Shown here: in pieces, positions 18,782 through 27,574 of the stretch
How positions within the stretch are numbered: position 1 is the first letter of the stretch
Layout of the letters: each line of letters opens with the position of its first letter
From: Vibrio gallicus
GTDB lineage: Bacteria > Pseudomonadota > Gammaproteobacteria > Enterobacterales > Vibrionaceae
Assembly (NCBI RefSeq): GCF_024346875.1
Contig: NZ_AP024871.1
Coordinates: forward strand, 2,170,001-2,234,000
Length of the DNA stretch: 64,000 nt
Reading direction: 5' to 3'
The notes under the pieces: generated by a model
Told to the model about the DNA's origin: nothing
The model's input: the letters and a program-made list of their open reading frames with translations, nothing else
The model's database searches: none
Translations under genes and position numbers: made by a program

Positions 18782-20409
18782 TATTTTTCTTCTGGGAACC
18801 ACTCATTGAGCAGACTGCGTGAACGCTCGATCTCTTGCTGCCAGGTGTTCACCCCAACCACGGTTGGTTTAAGTAAAATAACCAGCTCAGTCTTAACCGA
18901 TTGCTTTGATGTATTACGGAATAGATGCCCAAGACCGGGGATATCGCCTAAGAATGGAACCTTAGACACAATATCGTTCTCACTCGATTTCATCAGACCA
19001 CCAATCACAACTACATCACCATCCGCAGCACGAATAACAGAATCTGACTCTCGGATAGAGCTTTTGGCAAGTGGCAGTTGCAGTACGCCGGTGCTATCAC
19101 CAAGGTCTATGCTTTTAAGCTCAGTAGTTACATCAATAACAGCGGGGTGTACATGCAGTAGTACATTACCTTTATCATCGATTTGAGGGGTAACATCCAA
19201 CGAAATACCGGAGAAGAATGGGGTCAACTCTATATCAGGTGCGACATTGGCATTATCGCCACTGCCAACAACGCTAGTCACATCGGTAACAAAATACTCA
19301 TCTTCACCAACCTTAATTAGGGCTTTCTGATTATTTGCAGCCGTTACCCTTGGACTCGATAGGACGTTTAAATCCCCTTGAGTTGCCATAAAATTCAATA
19401 CCGCTTGGAAATTACCATCTGAGATAGTGAGGTTAGTAGACCCACCTAAGGCGTCCCCAATTGGATCAAGCCCAGCTAAGGTTGACGCTGTGCGGTTAAC
19501 AACCATACTCGCACCACCAAGTGAGGCACTCATGTTGCTCCATTCAATCCCTTGTTGATAACCATCACGCAGGGTCACCTCTAGGATCTTAGTCTCTAAG
19601 ATCACCTGACGTTGCAGGCGCTTTTGAGACACATCAAGGTAATTACGAATCTCACGAATTTCGTCTGGGTATGCTCTAACTGTAATAACGCTCGCTTGCG
19701 GGGAAACCACCACACTGCGTCCACCTTCTGAGCCAATTAAGGTCGCTACCGACTTCTCTAACTGTGACCAGAAATCACTTTCACTGGTAGTTTCAATATC
19801 AGTACCACCCGTTTTTTCTGAAGACGACGATGACGAGTTATTGTTGTTTGAATTAGACGAATTAGACGATGAGTTATTTGAGTTGTCGCCATTAGAGACT
19901 ACTGAACCATTTGTAATCGAGGTCAATGAACGCCCAATACGCTTCATTTGCAAATAATCGACAGGGATAGTCTCGGTACGAAGCCCAGCTGGGAATACCT
20001 GAATAACCTTGCCAGTACGAGTGATGTTATAGCCATATATATCGCGAACAACATTTAACACCTCATCAATAGTGACATCGGTAAGGTTTACCGTAATGCG
20101 CCCTGCCACGGATGGGTGCAGTGCAACGCTGTACTCACTACCCTGTACTAAACTGGCAAAAAACGCCTTCGCGGCAACATTATTTGCCTGCACTCGAAAA
20201 CGCTTTAGTTTGTTATCAGAAGTCGTATCAAGGCTATTAAGGTCTGGCATCAAATCGGCTTGCACCGATGCCGGAAGCTCATCTAGATTACGACTATTCG
20301 CTTGGTTGGCAGCTTCATTTAGAGCCTGCTTTACTTCGACTGGGTCTCTGTGTCCCATAGAGCATCCTGCTAGAACAACAGCGACTATACCCAAAATAAA
20401 AATACGCAT
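18781..20409 (-). CDS. mshL: MSHA secretin MshL
   Basis: A 542-residue outer-membrane secretin with a lipoprotein signal peptide (lipobox LAGC, Cys16). An N-terminal secretin/TonB short domain lies at about residues 85-140. An N-domain follows, interrupted at about 175-205 by a nearly pure Asn/Ser tract. The C-terminal secretin barrel domain is at about 265-525. The tract probably forms a flexible loop and may be hypervariable. The gene sits between mshK (15-base gap) and mshM (1-base overlap). Confidence 0.96.
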   Translation of the reverse strand: MRIFILGIVAVVLAGCSMGHRDPVEVKQALNEAANQANSRNLDELPASVQADLMPDLNSLDTTSDNKLKRFRVQANNVAAKAFFASLVQGSEYSVALHPSVAGRITVNLTDVTIDEVLNVVRDIYGYNITRTGKVIQVFPAGLRTETIPVDYLQMKRIGRSLTSITNGSVVSNGDNSNNSSSNSSNSNNNNSSSSSSEKTGGTDIETTSESDFWSQLEKSVATLIGSEGGRSVVVSPQASVITVRAYPDEIREIRNYLDVSQKRLQRQVILETKILEVTLRDGYQQGIEWSNMSASLGGASMVVNRTASTLAGLDPIGDALGGSTNLTISDGNFQAVLNFMATQGDLNVLSSPRVTAANNQKALIKVGEDEYFVTDVTSVVGSGDNANVAPDIELTPFFSGISLDVTPQIDDKGNVLLHVHPAVIDVTTELKSIDLGDSTGVLQLPLAKSSIRESDSVIRAADGDVVVIGGLMKSSENDIVSKVPFLGDIPGLGHLFRNTSKQSVKTELVILLKPTVVGVNTWQQEIERSRSLLNEWFPEEK

Positions 20410-20424
20410 GAATTAACTTCAGCC

Positions 20425-20748
20425 TTATCGTCTAACGTTAGAATTAAAGAGTTGCAGTTGCCAGGTCTTTCCTGCTCTAGATACGATTACATCTTCCTTG
20501 GTAATCGTGTCTATTTTGTATCCAGCAACACTCTGTTTTTTACTAAGTATTTTATCATTTAACATCGCAACACATTGGGTGTCTGAGTCACAAATGATGC
20601 TTTGTAATGTTGGTAATGGGTGCCTATTTACCTTTTTAGCGGTACTTTTGGCCGGTTTATACCACCCCAAAGGGGCGGTTGGGTCTTGCTCTGCAAATAC
20701 AGAGCCCGATATTAAGATAATGAAGGCATACAAGATCACTCTAACCAC
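20425..20748 (-). CDS. mshK: MSHA biogenesis protein MshK (PilP/GspC-like)
   Basis: A 107-residue protein with a signal peptide or N-terminal anchor (about residues 1-19, ending VFA) and then DPTAPLGW, a motif typical of PilP/GspC-like linker proteins. A small beta domain follows, with two cysteines (ICDSDTQC) and a conserved YKIDTITKEDVIVSRAG-type stretch. It is expected to link the MshIJ inner-membrane complex to the MshL secretin. The start overlaps mshJ by 8 bases. Confidence 0.9.
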   Translation of the reverse strand: MVRVILYAFIILISGSVFAEQDPTAPLGWYKPAKSTAKKVNRHPLPTLQSIICDSDTQCVAMLNDKILSKKQSVAGYKIDTITKEDVIVSRAGKTWQLQLFNSNVRR

Positions 20749-21382
20749 TGATAAACTCCTGTCGCGTTCCTATGGTGTATACCTCTAATACCAATTGTGC
20801 GGTTGGGTATTTCTGTACTCGATAATCAAAACTGCGCCAATAATATTTTACTGGCATATCTTCTAATGCTTTTAAATAGTGTTGAATATCAAAATAACGA
20901 CCATCTAGTGTAATCCTTACCGGATGTAAGAAATAGCCTGTTTCATCACTTAATTTAGTAATCGACTCTGCTGGAAGTGATTGTAAGGAAACCAGTTTTA
21001 ACTTTCCTCCACTACTTAATACTTGCTCAAGTAGACCTGCCATTTGACTGGATGAGATTAAGCTATTAACCACCTGTGATAGTTGCTCGGATAGGGCTTG
21101 ATTATCGAGTATCAATTGCTTTAATTTTTGATCGATTTCCTTATCAGGATTTCGCTTTAATTTTGCAATTAGGATCTTTATATCTGCTTGAGCAATTTGG
21201 ATGCTCTGCTTTTGTTGGGCTAATGAGCGCTCTGCTTTAATTCGTGCATCCGTGGCAGGTTCTAATATAAAGCTCATGCAAACTAATACAATGACTACCC
21301 ACCCACCAGCGGCTATGAGCCACTTTTCTCTTAGGCTAAGATCGGAAAACCGCTCACAGAGTTCAAGCCACTGCTTCTTCAT
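20741..21382 (-). CDS. mshJ: MSHA biogenesis protein MshJ (PilO-like)
   Basis: A 213-residue bitopic protein with one membrane helix (about residues 22-42), a coiled-coil stalk (about 50-115) and a ferredoxin-like C-terminal domain ending in VLEVYTI, the PilO/GspM architecture. It would dimerise with MshI. The start overlaps the mshI stop by 4 bases. Confidence 0.92.
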   Translation of the reverse strand: MKKQWLELCERFSDLSLREKWLIAAGGWVVIVLVCMSFILEPATDARIKAERSLAQQKQSIQIAQADIKILIAKLKRNPDKEIDQKLKQLILDNQALSEQLSQVVNSLISSSQMAGLLEQVLSSGGKLKLVSLQSLPAESITKLSDETGYFLHPVRITLDGRYFDIQHYLKALEDMPVKYYWRSFDYRVQKYPTAQLVLEVYTIGTRQEFISG

Positions 21383-22821
21383 TGCTTATCTCCCGATTTT
21401 GCTTTTAATTCAAAACGGACCACACCTCGTTGGCTGCGATCTAAATTAAGGGATTGAAAGCTACGTCCAACTAAAACCAACTCTTTCTTAAATTGATTAA
21501 CCCAACTTGGTACCGACTGCGGCGTACTCGCGACACCAACCAGGTTTAACTTGTCTGAGGTAATCTGAATATGTTGCAGTGAGATATCATTTCGAGCTTG
21601 TTGGGCTAATGCATTCATAATCGCAGAGTATCCAACCTTCTGAGAGTCATCAAACTGATTGACGGCATCTAAAGAGCTGCGTTTAGCTGCAATATCTTGC
21701 TCAATCCTTTTGGCAGCATCAAGCTTTGCCTGCGTTGGTGTATGGTTATTTAAGCTCTGCTGAAGGCTCGATTTTTCTTTTCCCAGTAAGTTTGATTGCT
21801 GTTTCAGGCTAACTAACTGCTGTTGCGACTGAACGGATTTTGTGTGCTCTAAATAACTCAATACCCCAAACACTGCGGCGGTTATAAGCCATACCGCAAC
21901 AACCTTATTTAAAGATATGACTTCTTTATGTGGCCTTAGGTGTTCGGGATAAAGATTGATTGAGCTAGGCGTCGTCGCCAACACGGTATTAATGATGACG
22001 TTGACACATGGCAACGGTGGCTCATCAATACTAACCACAGTTAAACTGACTATGGCTTGCAGTTGCTCATTTAATTGTGATGCATTGTCTTTATCACAAT
22101 TAATCACTAGATTTCGAAACAGAGCCCCTGAAAGATTTGAGCTCAGGTAGTCAGCACTGCGCTGTATATCTAGAGCTAAATTATCAATCACGCCACTCTC
22201 AGAGTCCGATGCAGTAACAGGCATTGAGATACCACGTAAGGTACGACTAAATACCGGACAGCCCGCAACATAAGCAGAAAGATGATATGAAGACTGCTCC
22301 GAGTGGCGCAATAAAAAGTAGTTTTCTTGCGCCGTATAAGCTTGCCCCCAAACCTCATCCTCTGGCAGGATTTTAGCTAGCCCCAGAGAGTATTTTTCGC
22401 ACTGCTTCAAGATTGATTGGACGATTCGCTTATGTATGACATAGGCCAATACTTTTTGCCCATCAGGCATTACTCGAGCATCAGCTACGACATCGGTTAC
22501 AGGATCAGTAATTAAGTCTTTTAATAAAAATGGCAGAGCCGTCGACCACTCATTCTGCGGAATATTGGGCTTTTCTATCTGAAAAGTTTGATATTGGGTT
22601 GCCCCCAAGACAACACATATTGATTCTTTCTTGTGAGCAAGCGTGAGAGCTTGCGAAAGAGCCCCCTCCCAATTCCCATTAGTAATGGCAAAAGATTGTG
22701 GGACTTGTTCGTTATCTGAGTTACGGGATGTATATACTGCATCCGCTTGTACCACCACGATAAACTGGTATTGTTCTTTCTTAGCAGATAGTGCGTTGTT
22801 AATGTTTGATAACCAAGACAT
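21379..22821 (-). CDS. mshI: MSHA biogenesis protein MshI (PilM/PilN-like)
   Basis: A 480-residue protein with a cytoplasmic actin-like PilM/GspL-type half (about residues 1-300). One membrane helix (about 306-325) is followed by a Gln/Lys-rich coiled coil and a small periplasmic domain of PilN/GspL type. It thus combines the PilM and PilN roles in one chain. It is the first gene of the tightly overlapping mshIJKLMNEGF set and follows csrD by 43 bases. Confidence 0.9.
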   Translation of the reverse strand: MSWLSNINNALSAKKEQYQFIVVVQADAVYTSRNSDNEQVPQSFAITNGNWEGALSQALTLAHKKESICVVLGATQYQTFQIEKPNIPQNEWSTALPFLLKDLITDPVTDVVADARVMPDGQKVLAYVIHKRIVQSILKQCEKYSLGLAKILPEDEVWGQAYTAQENYFLLRHSEQSSYHLSAYVAGCPVFSRTLRGISMPVTASDSESGVIDNLALDIQRSADYLSSNLSGALFRNLVINCDKDNASQLNEQLQAIVSLTVVSIDEPPLPCVNVIINTVLATTPSSINLYPEHLRPHKEVISLNKVVAVWLITAAVFGVLSYLEHTKSVQSQQQLVSLKQQSNLLGKEKSSLQQSLNNHTPTQAKLDAAKRIEQDIAAKRSSLDAVNQFDDSQKVGYSAIMNALAQQARNDISLQHIQITSDKLNLVGVASTPQSVPSWVNQFKKELVLVGRSFQSLNLDRSQRGVVRFELKAKSGDKQ

Positions 22822-22864
22822 ATCATTTACCGATTTCTAAAATACTACGCGCGTGACGTGCTAC

Positions 22865-24874
22865 TTATTTATTTCGCCAGCGATTTCGTCGACCAGCAAC
22901 AGACGACATTGTTTGTCGGGCTTTAAAGCCTGCACCAGGTAGAAAGTCACTCTCTTGTGCAAACAATCTTCCTTGCCCACCATGAACCCCTAAATTAAGC
23001 AGCTGTTGCCACTCTTTCTTGCTCTCAACACCAACGGCGATAACCTGGGTCGGCGTATTCTCACAAGCACCGATCAAGCTTCTTATATAAAGTTGATTTT
23101 CAGGGCGATTCTCAATATTTCGCACCAAACTACGGTGTAGTTTTAAGTAATCAATTGAGGATTCTTTAATGTAGTGAGAACTGATAATAGTCCTTCCAGC
23201 CTGGTTTACTATCACCTTACATCCTAAGCCTGACAGCATTCTTATTACTGGTCGCATTGCATCTAAATGAGTGACTAAGGGACCTTCCATAAATTCAAAT
23301 GACAAACGTCTTCTTTGAGATGGCGTTAGCTGCAACATTTCATCTCTCAGCCAATTAAAGTGAGCGCGATAGCTAAATGGCTGCGCATATATGTTTATGG
23401 AATAACTTTCGGTCCCTTCAGAAGACTTTACAAAATTGTTAACCCTAAGTAAAACACTTTTATCTAGCTGGCTCTCATAACCAGTTTGCCTTATAGCGGG
23501 GCTAAATTTTGAGGCTTTGATTAGGTTATGTTTATCATCAACAATACGACTGAATATCTCATGGTGTAACAACTCATTGTCACCCATAGTATTAGTTAAA
23601 TAACACGGCTGTTTAATCAAATGAATTTTATCTGGATGCAGTTCACGCTCAAACAAAGCTCGCCAGCGTACACTGCCGCGGTCGATCTGCGATTTAGATT
23701 CTTTATTAAAGCGTCGCCAATTATTTTCTTTCTCAATCTGAGCTGACTTAAGCGCCGTTTCAACTTCATTAATAAGGTTAGTACGACGCTCTCCCTGACG
23801 ATATATTGTCATCCCCAAATGAACCCAATTATCAGGGTCAATCCCTTCCAAAATTGGAAGACGAACAATCTGTTTTAAGATCTGAGCACAAAGGTTCTCT
23901 AAATCCGCTTGTGATTGATTCGGTATCATGGCGCAAAAGGTCGCTTCATAATAACGAGCAAAAACAATATCAGGATAGCGATTCACACAATTTGAAATAG
24001 CGTGTCCTAGCTCAACAATAAAGGTATCGAGGGTTGCTTTATCATTTTGCTCCTTAAGCCCGTCCCAATCGTAAATTGCTAATACCACTACACCACCAGA
24101 GGCACCACTTTCAGTGAGGGTTGATTCTAGTCGGTTATCAAACGACAAACGATTGGATGCGCCAGTAAGCTGGTCTAAAAAGGTTTGGGAGCGAATAAAG
24201 GTATCAAAGCGGCTACGCTCTTGCCTTGCATCTTTAAGCTCGGCAATGAGTTTATCTAGAGCCTCACTTGCTGTGTAAGGCCATTCTTGATGGTCACCAA
24301 TCGCATACTGTTCAACTCGGCCAGCGAGGATCATCCGCCCTCTTTCTTCAAGAAGCTCAGAGCCATATAGTTGGCGTCTTAACCATTTAACGCCCTGCAT
24401 TAAACACACCACAATCAAAAGCATGGCTAAAGAAATAGTAGAAAGAGCACCAATAGAGTAGCTGTACCCTATATATGGAGGAACAACCTGAAATTCGATA
24501 ACGTAGCGTGGATTGAGGGTCAATTGAGTGCTGTAGCGAATTAAACGGTTTTTATCAAATTTCCGCGCAGTATCGTTATATTCAAATAAAACCACGGGAC
24601 CGGAAGTAAGCTTCATCTCAATTACATTGCTAGATTTTAAAAGCTTAGGAATCCAGCGCGCAAGCTCACCATCGGGGACCGATGCTTGAAGTTGTTGATC
24701 CAACACTTCAACAATCCCTTGTACCGATTGCTTAGTGTATTCTTTCCCAAGCTTCTGAATAGAGAATATGCCGCCGACGAAAAGAATAAACACAGCACTG
24801 ATTACAATCATGGTCACAAAAGCCACCAATCGAGTACTGAGCTTCAGTGTCGGGGTATTACGCATATAATTCAA
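22865..24874 (-). CDS. csrD: CsrD/MshH family protein with degenerate GGDEF and EAL domains
   Basis: A 669-residue inner-membrane protein with helices near residues 17-37 and 144-165, a HAMP-like linker, a GGDEF-fold region (about 225-375) and an EAL-fold region (about 400-640). The GGDEF signature is replaced by YYEAT and the EAL signature by HEIFSR, so neither cyclase nor phosphodiesterase activity is expected. This matches E. coli CsrD, which targets the CsrB/C small RNAs for RNase E decay. In Vibrio this gene, called mshH, heads the msh locus. The start ATG is followed by YMRNTPTLKL; an in-frame ATG at 24865 (residue 4) is possible. Confidence 0.93.
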   Translation of the reverse strand: MNYMRNTPTLKLSTRLVAFVTMIVISAVFILFVGGIFSIQKLGKEYTKQSVQGIVEVLDQQLQASVPDGELARWIPKLLKSSNVIEMKLTSGPVVLFEYNDTARKFDKNRLIRYSTQLTLNPRYVIEFQVVPPYIGYSYSIGALSTISLAMLLIVVCLMQGVKWLRRQLYGSELLEERGRMILAGRVEQYAIGDHQEWPYTASEALDKLIAELKDARQERSRFDTFIRSQTFLDQLTGASNRLSFDNRLESTLTESGASGGVVVLAIYDWDGLKEQNDKATLDTFIVELGHAISNCVNRYPDIVFARYYEATFCAMIPNQSQADLENLCAQILKQIVRLPILEGIDPDNWVHLGMTIYRQGERRTNLINEVETALKSAQIEKENNWRRFNKESKSQIDRGSVRWRALFERELHPDKIHLIKQPCYLTNTMGDNELLHHEIFSRIVDDKHNLIKASKFSPAIRQTGYESQLDKSVLLRVNNFVKSSEGTESYSINIYAQPFSYRAHFNWLRDEMLQLTPSQRRRLSFEFMEGPLVTHLDAMRPVIRMLSGLGCKVIVNQAGRTIISSHYIKESSIDYLKLHRSLVRNIENRPENQLYIRSLIGACENTPTQVIAVGVESKKEWQQLLNLGVHGGQGRLFAQESDFLPGAGFKARQTMSSVAGRRNRWRNK

Positions 24875-24954
24875 TCCTTGAATTTATAGAGTTCTTTCCA
24901 TCTCACCATTCTGGCATATATCAGTTATATTGCTAATAAAAACAATTGCTAACA

Positions 24955-24987
24955 TAAAAAATGGCCCCAAAATGGGACCATTTTCTC
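24955..24987 (-). terminator. Terminator downstream of ssb
   Basis: On the minus strand AAAATGGTCCC and GGGGCCATTTTTT form a stem with one bulge and a T-run. It lies about 24 bases past the ssb stop and before csrD. Confidence 0.75.
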
Positions 24988-25010
24988 ATCATAAAACCAA
25001 TACTGTTGGC

Positions 25011-25556
25011 TTAAAATGGAATATCATCATCAAAATCCATCGGAGGCTCATTGTAATTAGACTGAGGAGCCTGTGGTTTTGCTTGTTGTTGTACTTGAGG
25101 TTGTTGTGGCTGTCCCCAACCTTGGTTAGGTTGCTGCTGACCGCCTTGAGGTGCGTTGTACTGACCACCTTGATTTTGAACAGGCGCTTGACCACCTTGA
25201 CCTTGGCGCGCACCAAGCATTTGCATAGTGCCGTTAAAGCCTTGAACTACAACTTCAGTTGTATAACGGTCTTGACCTGATTGGTCTTGCCATTTACGCG
25301 TTTGTAGTTGACCTTCAATATATACTTGTGAGCCTTTCTTAAGGTACTCACCTGCAATCTCTGCCGTTTTGCCAAAAATAGCTACACGATGCCATTCTGT
25401 TTTTTCGCGTTGTTCGCCAGTGCTTTTATCACGCCAAGTTTCAGAAGTTGCAATTGAAATATTTGCTACAGCATTACCATTTGGCATAAAACGGACCTCA
25501 GGATCTTGCCCTAAAGCTCCAACTAAAATTACTTTATTTACTCCACGGCTTGCCAT
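25011..25556 (-). CDS. ssb: Single-stranded DNA-binding protein
   Basis: A 181-residue protein with an OB-fold (about residues 1-112, beginning [19 protein letters not shown]). A Gln/Gly/Pro-rich linker follows, then the acidic tip ending DFDDDIPF, the docking site for replication and repair partners. It is divergent from qstR. Unlike E. coli, it is not next to uvrA, and no LexA box was seen in the 25557-25847 gap. Confidence 0.98.
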   Translation of the reverse strand: MASRGVNKVILVGALGQDPEVRFMPNGNAVANISIATSETWRDKSTGEQREKTEWHRVAIFGKTAEIAGEYLKKGSQVYIEGQLQTRKWQDQSGQDRYTTEVVVQGFNGTMQMLGARQGQGGQAPVQNQGGQYNAPQGGQQQPNQGWGQPQQPQVQQQAKPQAPQSNYNEPPMDFDDDIPF

Positions 25557-25847
25557 GTCCCACTCCGTTTTAATTTACACATTTCATATCGCGCTAAGCA
25601 TACCACGTTCATACATGGGATCACATGTGCAATATGCCACACCATAATTGATGAACAAAAAACTTAATCAACTATATGAATTTAAAGAATTAAATGTAAT
25701 TTGCAATTCGACACATTACGCACCACGTTGTAATCAATTGCGTCTAAAGTATGCACAAAAGTGATTGAGGTCTCAAAATATTGAACTCACGTTAGTCAGT
25801 GTAAATAAAAAGCAACACACTAAATTTTCCAATAAAGGAGAGTTGAT
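25557..25847. promoter_or_regulatory. Divergent ssb/qstR promoter region
   Basis: This 291-base AT-rich interval serves ssb (minus) and qstR (plus). A palindrome TCACATGTGC lies at 25621-25630, close to half of a CRP-like site but not a full consensus. AAGGAGA, 6 bases before the qstR ATG, is a strong ribosome-binding site. No good HapR/LuxR 22-mer was recognised by eye, although qstR of V. cholerae is quorum-sensing controlled. Confidence 0.4.
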
Positions 25848-26483
25848 ATGCAGTTTAACGGAATAAACAGTCAATTATTTCTACATAAAAACAGCGGCTT
25901 AGATAAGGAAACAATCCAGAAAATACAAGAGGTTACCAATATCTCTTTATATAAACTGGAAGACTATCACCAAAAACATAAACCGAGTCTAACGCCTATT
26001 ATTATCATCAACTTTAATGATAAGGATTTCGATCCTCTCGACTATGAAAACCCCAATGAACCCAATAAAAAGTTGTATATGGTTACAACACAAACGCCAC
26101 TACATTTGAGAACAACCCAACTACTTAAATATGGTCGCTTAAAAGGTATTTTCTATCAGGGACAAGATATTAAACAGACCATTGAGGGGATCAACTCCCT
26201 GGCTTATGGTATGTCGTGGTTAAGTCGCGCAGTTATCGACCAGCTGCTCTCTTATTATCAATCAGTACTATTACGCTATGCTCCTCCGCATACAATCAAC
26301 CTTACTCGACGAGAAATTGAAGTGCTAATGGCACTAAAAAACGGTCAGTCGAACTATAAGTTATCAGAACAACTCTACCTTAGTGAACATACCGTCAAAT
26401 CACATTTGTACCGCATATTTCGCAAAATAAACGTTAAAACTAGGGAAGAAGCGATTGTTTGGGCGCATCACTTTCTTCCATAA
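25848..26483 (+). CDS. qstR: LuxR-type transcriptional regulator QstR
   Basis: A 211-residue VpsT/CsgD-like regulator. Its N-terminal two thirds resemble a degenerate receiver domain without a clear phosphoacceptor pocket. Its C-terminus (about residues 150-208) is a LuxR/GerE HTH containing TRREIEVLMALKNGQ and SEHTVKSHLYRIF. In V. cholerae the gene between ssb and galU (VC0396) is qstR, which links quorum sensing and TfoX to competence genes and the type VI secretion system. The name rests on this synteny and the domain layout. It is preceded by a strong AAGGAGA site. Confidence 0.85.
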   Translation: MQFNGINSQLFLHKNSGLDKETIQKIQEVTNISLYKLEDYHQKHKPSLTPIIIINFNDKDFDPLDYENPNEPNKKLYMVTTQTPLHLRTTQLLKYGRLKGIFYQGQDIKQTIEGINSLAYGMSWLSRAVIDQLLSYYQSVLLRYAPPHTINLTRREIEVLMALKNGQSNYKLSEQLYLSEHTVKSHLYRIFRKINVKTREEAIVWAHHFLP

Positions 26484-26520
26484 TCAATTTATACAAAATT
26501 AACCTAACAAACATTGGGGT

Positions 26521-26550
26521 GCGCCTAACTTGGTGATAGAGTTAGGCGTA
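26521..26550 (+). other. Stem-loop between qstR and galU
   Basis: CGCCTAACT (26522-26530) and AGTTAGGCG (26540-26548) form a perfect 9-base-pair stem with a 9-base loop, followed by CTATTAATAC and no T-run. It may be a weak terminator or an operator-like palindrome; further CCTAAC/GTTAGG copies occur at 26502-26507 and 26575-26580. Confidence 0.45.
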
Positions 26551-26587
26551 CTATTAATACAAAAACAGCAAACAGTTAGGTTACCCC

Positions 26588-27460
26588 ATGATTAAGAAGT
26601 GTTTATTCCCTGCGGCTGGCTACGGCACTCGTTTTCTTCCCGCAACTAAATCTATGCCAAAAGAGATGATGCCAGTGGTCAACAAACCACTGATTGAGTA
26701 CGGCGTAGAAGAAGCCATTAATGCTGGTATGAATGGTATGTGTATAGTTACTGGACGTGGTAAGCACTCTATCATGGACCACTTCGATAAGAATTATGAA
26801 CTTGAGCACCAAATCCAAGGCACAAATAAAGAAGAGCTATTAATTGATATCCGAAATGTCATTGAATCTGCAAACTTTACTTATATTCGCCAACGTGAAA
26901 TGAAAGGACTCGGTCATGCGATTCTGACTGGTCGTGAATTAATTGGTGATGAACCCTTCGCTGTAGTTCTTGCCGATGACCTATGTGTGAACGAAGAACA
27001 AGGTGTTCTGGCGCAGATGGTCGCATTATACAAACAGTTCCGCTGTTCTATCGTGGCCGTTCAAGAAGTGCCAGAAGATGAAACCCATAAATATGGTGTT
27101 ATCAAAGGCGAAACAATCAAAGATGATATTGTTCGCGTTGATGACATGGTAGAGAAACCTGAGCCGGGCACAGCACCGAGTAATCTAGCGATTATTGGTC
27201 GCTATATCTTAACTCCTGATATCTTTGAGTTGATTGAAAATACCGAGCCAGGTAAAGGTGGTGAGATTCAAATAACAGATGCACTGCTCAAACAAGCTCA
27301 AGCTGGTTGCGTACTAGCGTACAAGTTTAAGGGTAAGCGCTTTGACTGCGGCAGTGTCGATGGCTACATTGAAGCCACTAACTATTGCTTCGAAAATGTG
27401 TATAAAAAAGACAAAAAAGCCACTGAACTAGGCAAACACTCAACATTGAAAGAAGCTTAA
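26588..27460 (+). CDS. galU: UTP-glucose-1-phosphate uridylyltransferase
   Basis: A 290-residue nucleotidyltransferase, normal GalU length. The N-terminal CLFPAAGYGTRFLPATKS motif binds UTP, and KEMMPVVNKPLIEYGVEEA follows as in GalU/GalF. FAVVLADDL near residue 130 and GKGGEIQITDAL near 215 complete the active site. It makes UDP-glucose for lipopolysaccharide core, capsule and exopolysaccharide. It follows qstR by about 100 bases and ends in its own terminator. Confidence 0.97.
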   Translation: MIKKCLFPAAGYGTRFLPATKSMPKEMMPVVNKPLIEYGVEEAINAGMNGMCIVTGRGKHSIMDHFDKNYELEHQIQGTNKEELLIDIRNVIESANFTYIRQREMKGLGHAILTGRELIGDEPFAVVLADDLCVNEEQGVLAQMVALYKQFRCSIVAVQEVPEDETHKYGVIKGETIKDDIVRVDDMVEKPEPGTAPSNLAIIGRYILTPDIFELIENTEPGKGGEIQITDALLKQAQAGCVLAYKFKGKRFDCGSVDGYIEATNYCFENVYKKDKKATELGKHSTLKEA

Positions 27461-27473
27461 TCCAATTGGACTC

Positions 27474-27502
27474 AAAACAGTGGTATTCGCCACTGTTTTT
27501 TT
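27474..27502 (+). terminator. galU terminator
   Basis: AAAACAGTGG (27474-27483) pairs with CCACTGTTTT, followed by more T. It is a strong Rho-independent terminator 13 bases past the galU stop. Its 3' arm and T-run overlap a LexA-like box. Confidence 0.88.
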
Positions 27503-27508
27503 ATCCAG
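27493..27508 (+). promoter_or_regulatory. Probable LexA (SOS) box upstream of uvrA
   Basis: CTGTTTTTTTATCCAG fits the CTGT-N8-ACAG LexA consensus except for one base in the right half, and has the expected A/T-rich centre. It lies 67 bases before the uvrA ATG. uvrA is a classic SOS gene, which supports the reading. Confidence 0.55.
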
Positions 27509-27574
27509 TAATTGTTTGCAGTAGGTTTAAGCTATGTAATACTTGCTAGATTGCTAACAATTAAGTGAATTCAG

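Noticed and set aside
25557..25847. LexA box for ssb or a HapR site for qstR
   Set aside because: No CTGT-N8-ACAG-type match and no good 22-base HapR palindrome was seen. A TTGAT and ATCAA pair near 25648-25671 has the wrong spacing.
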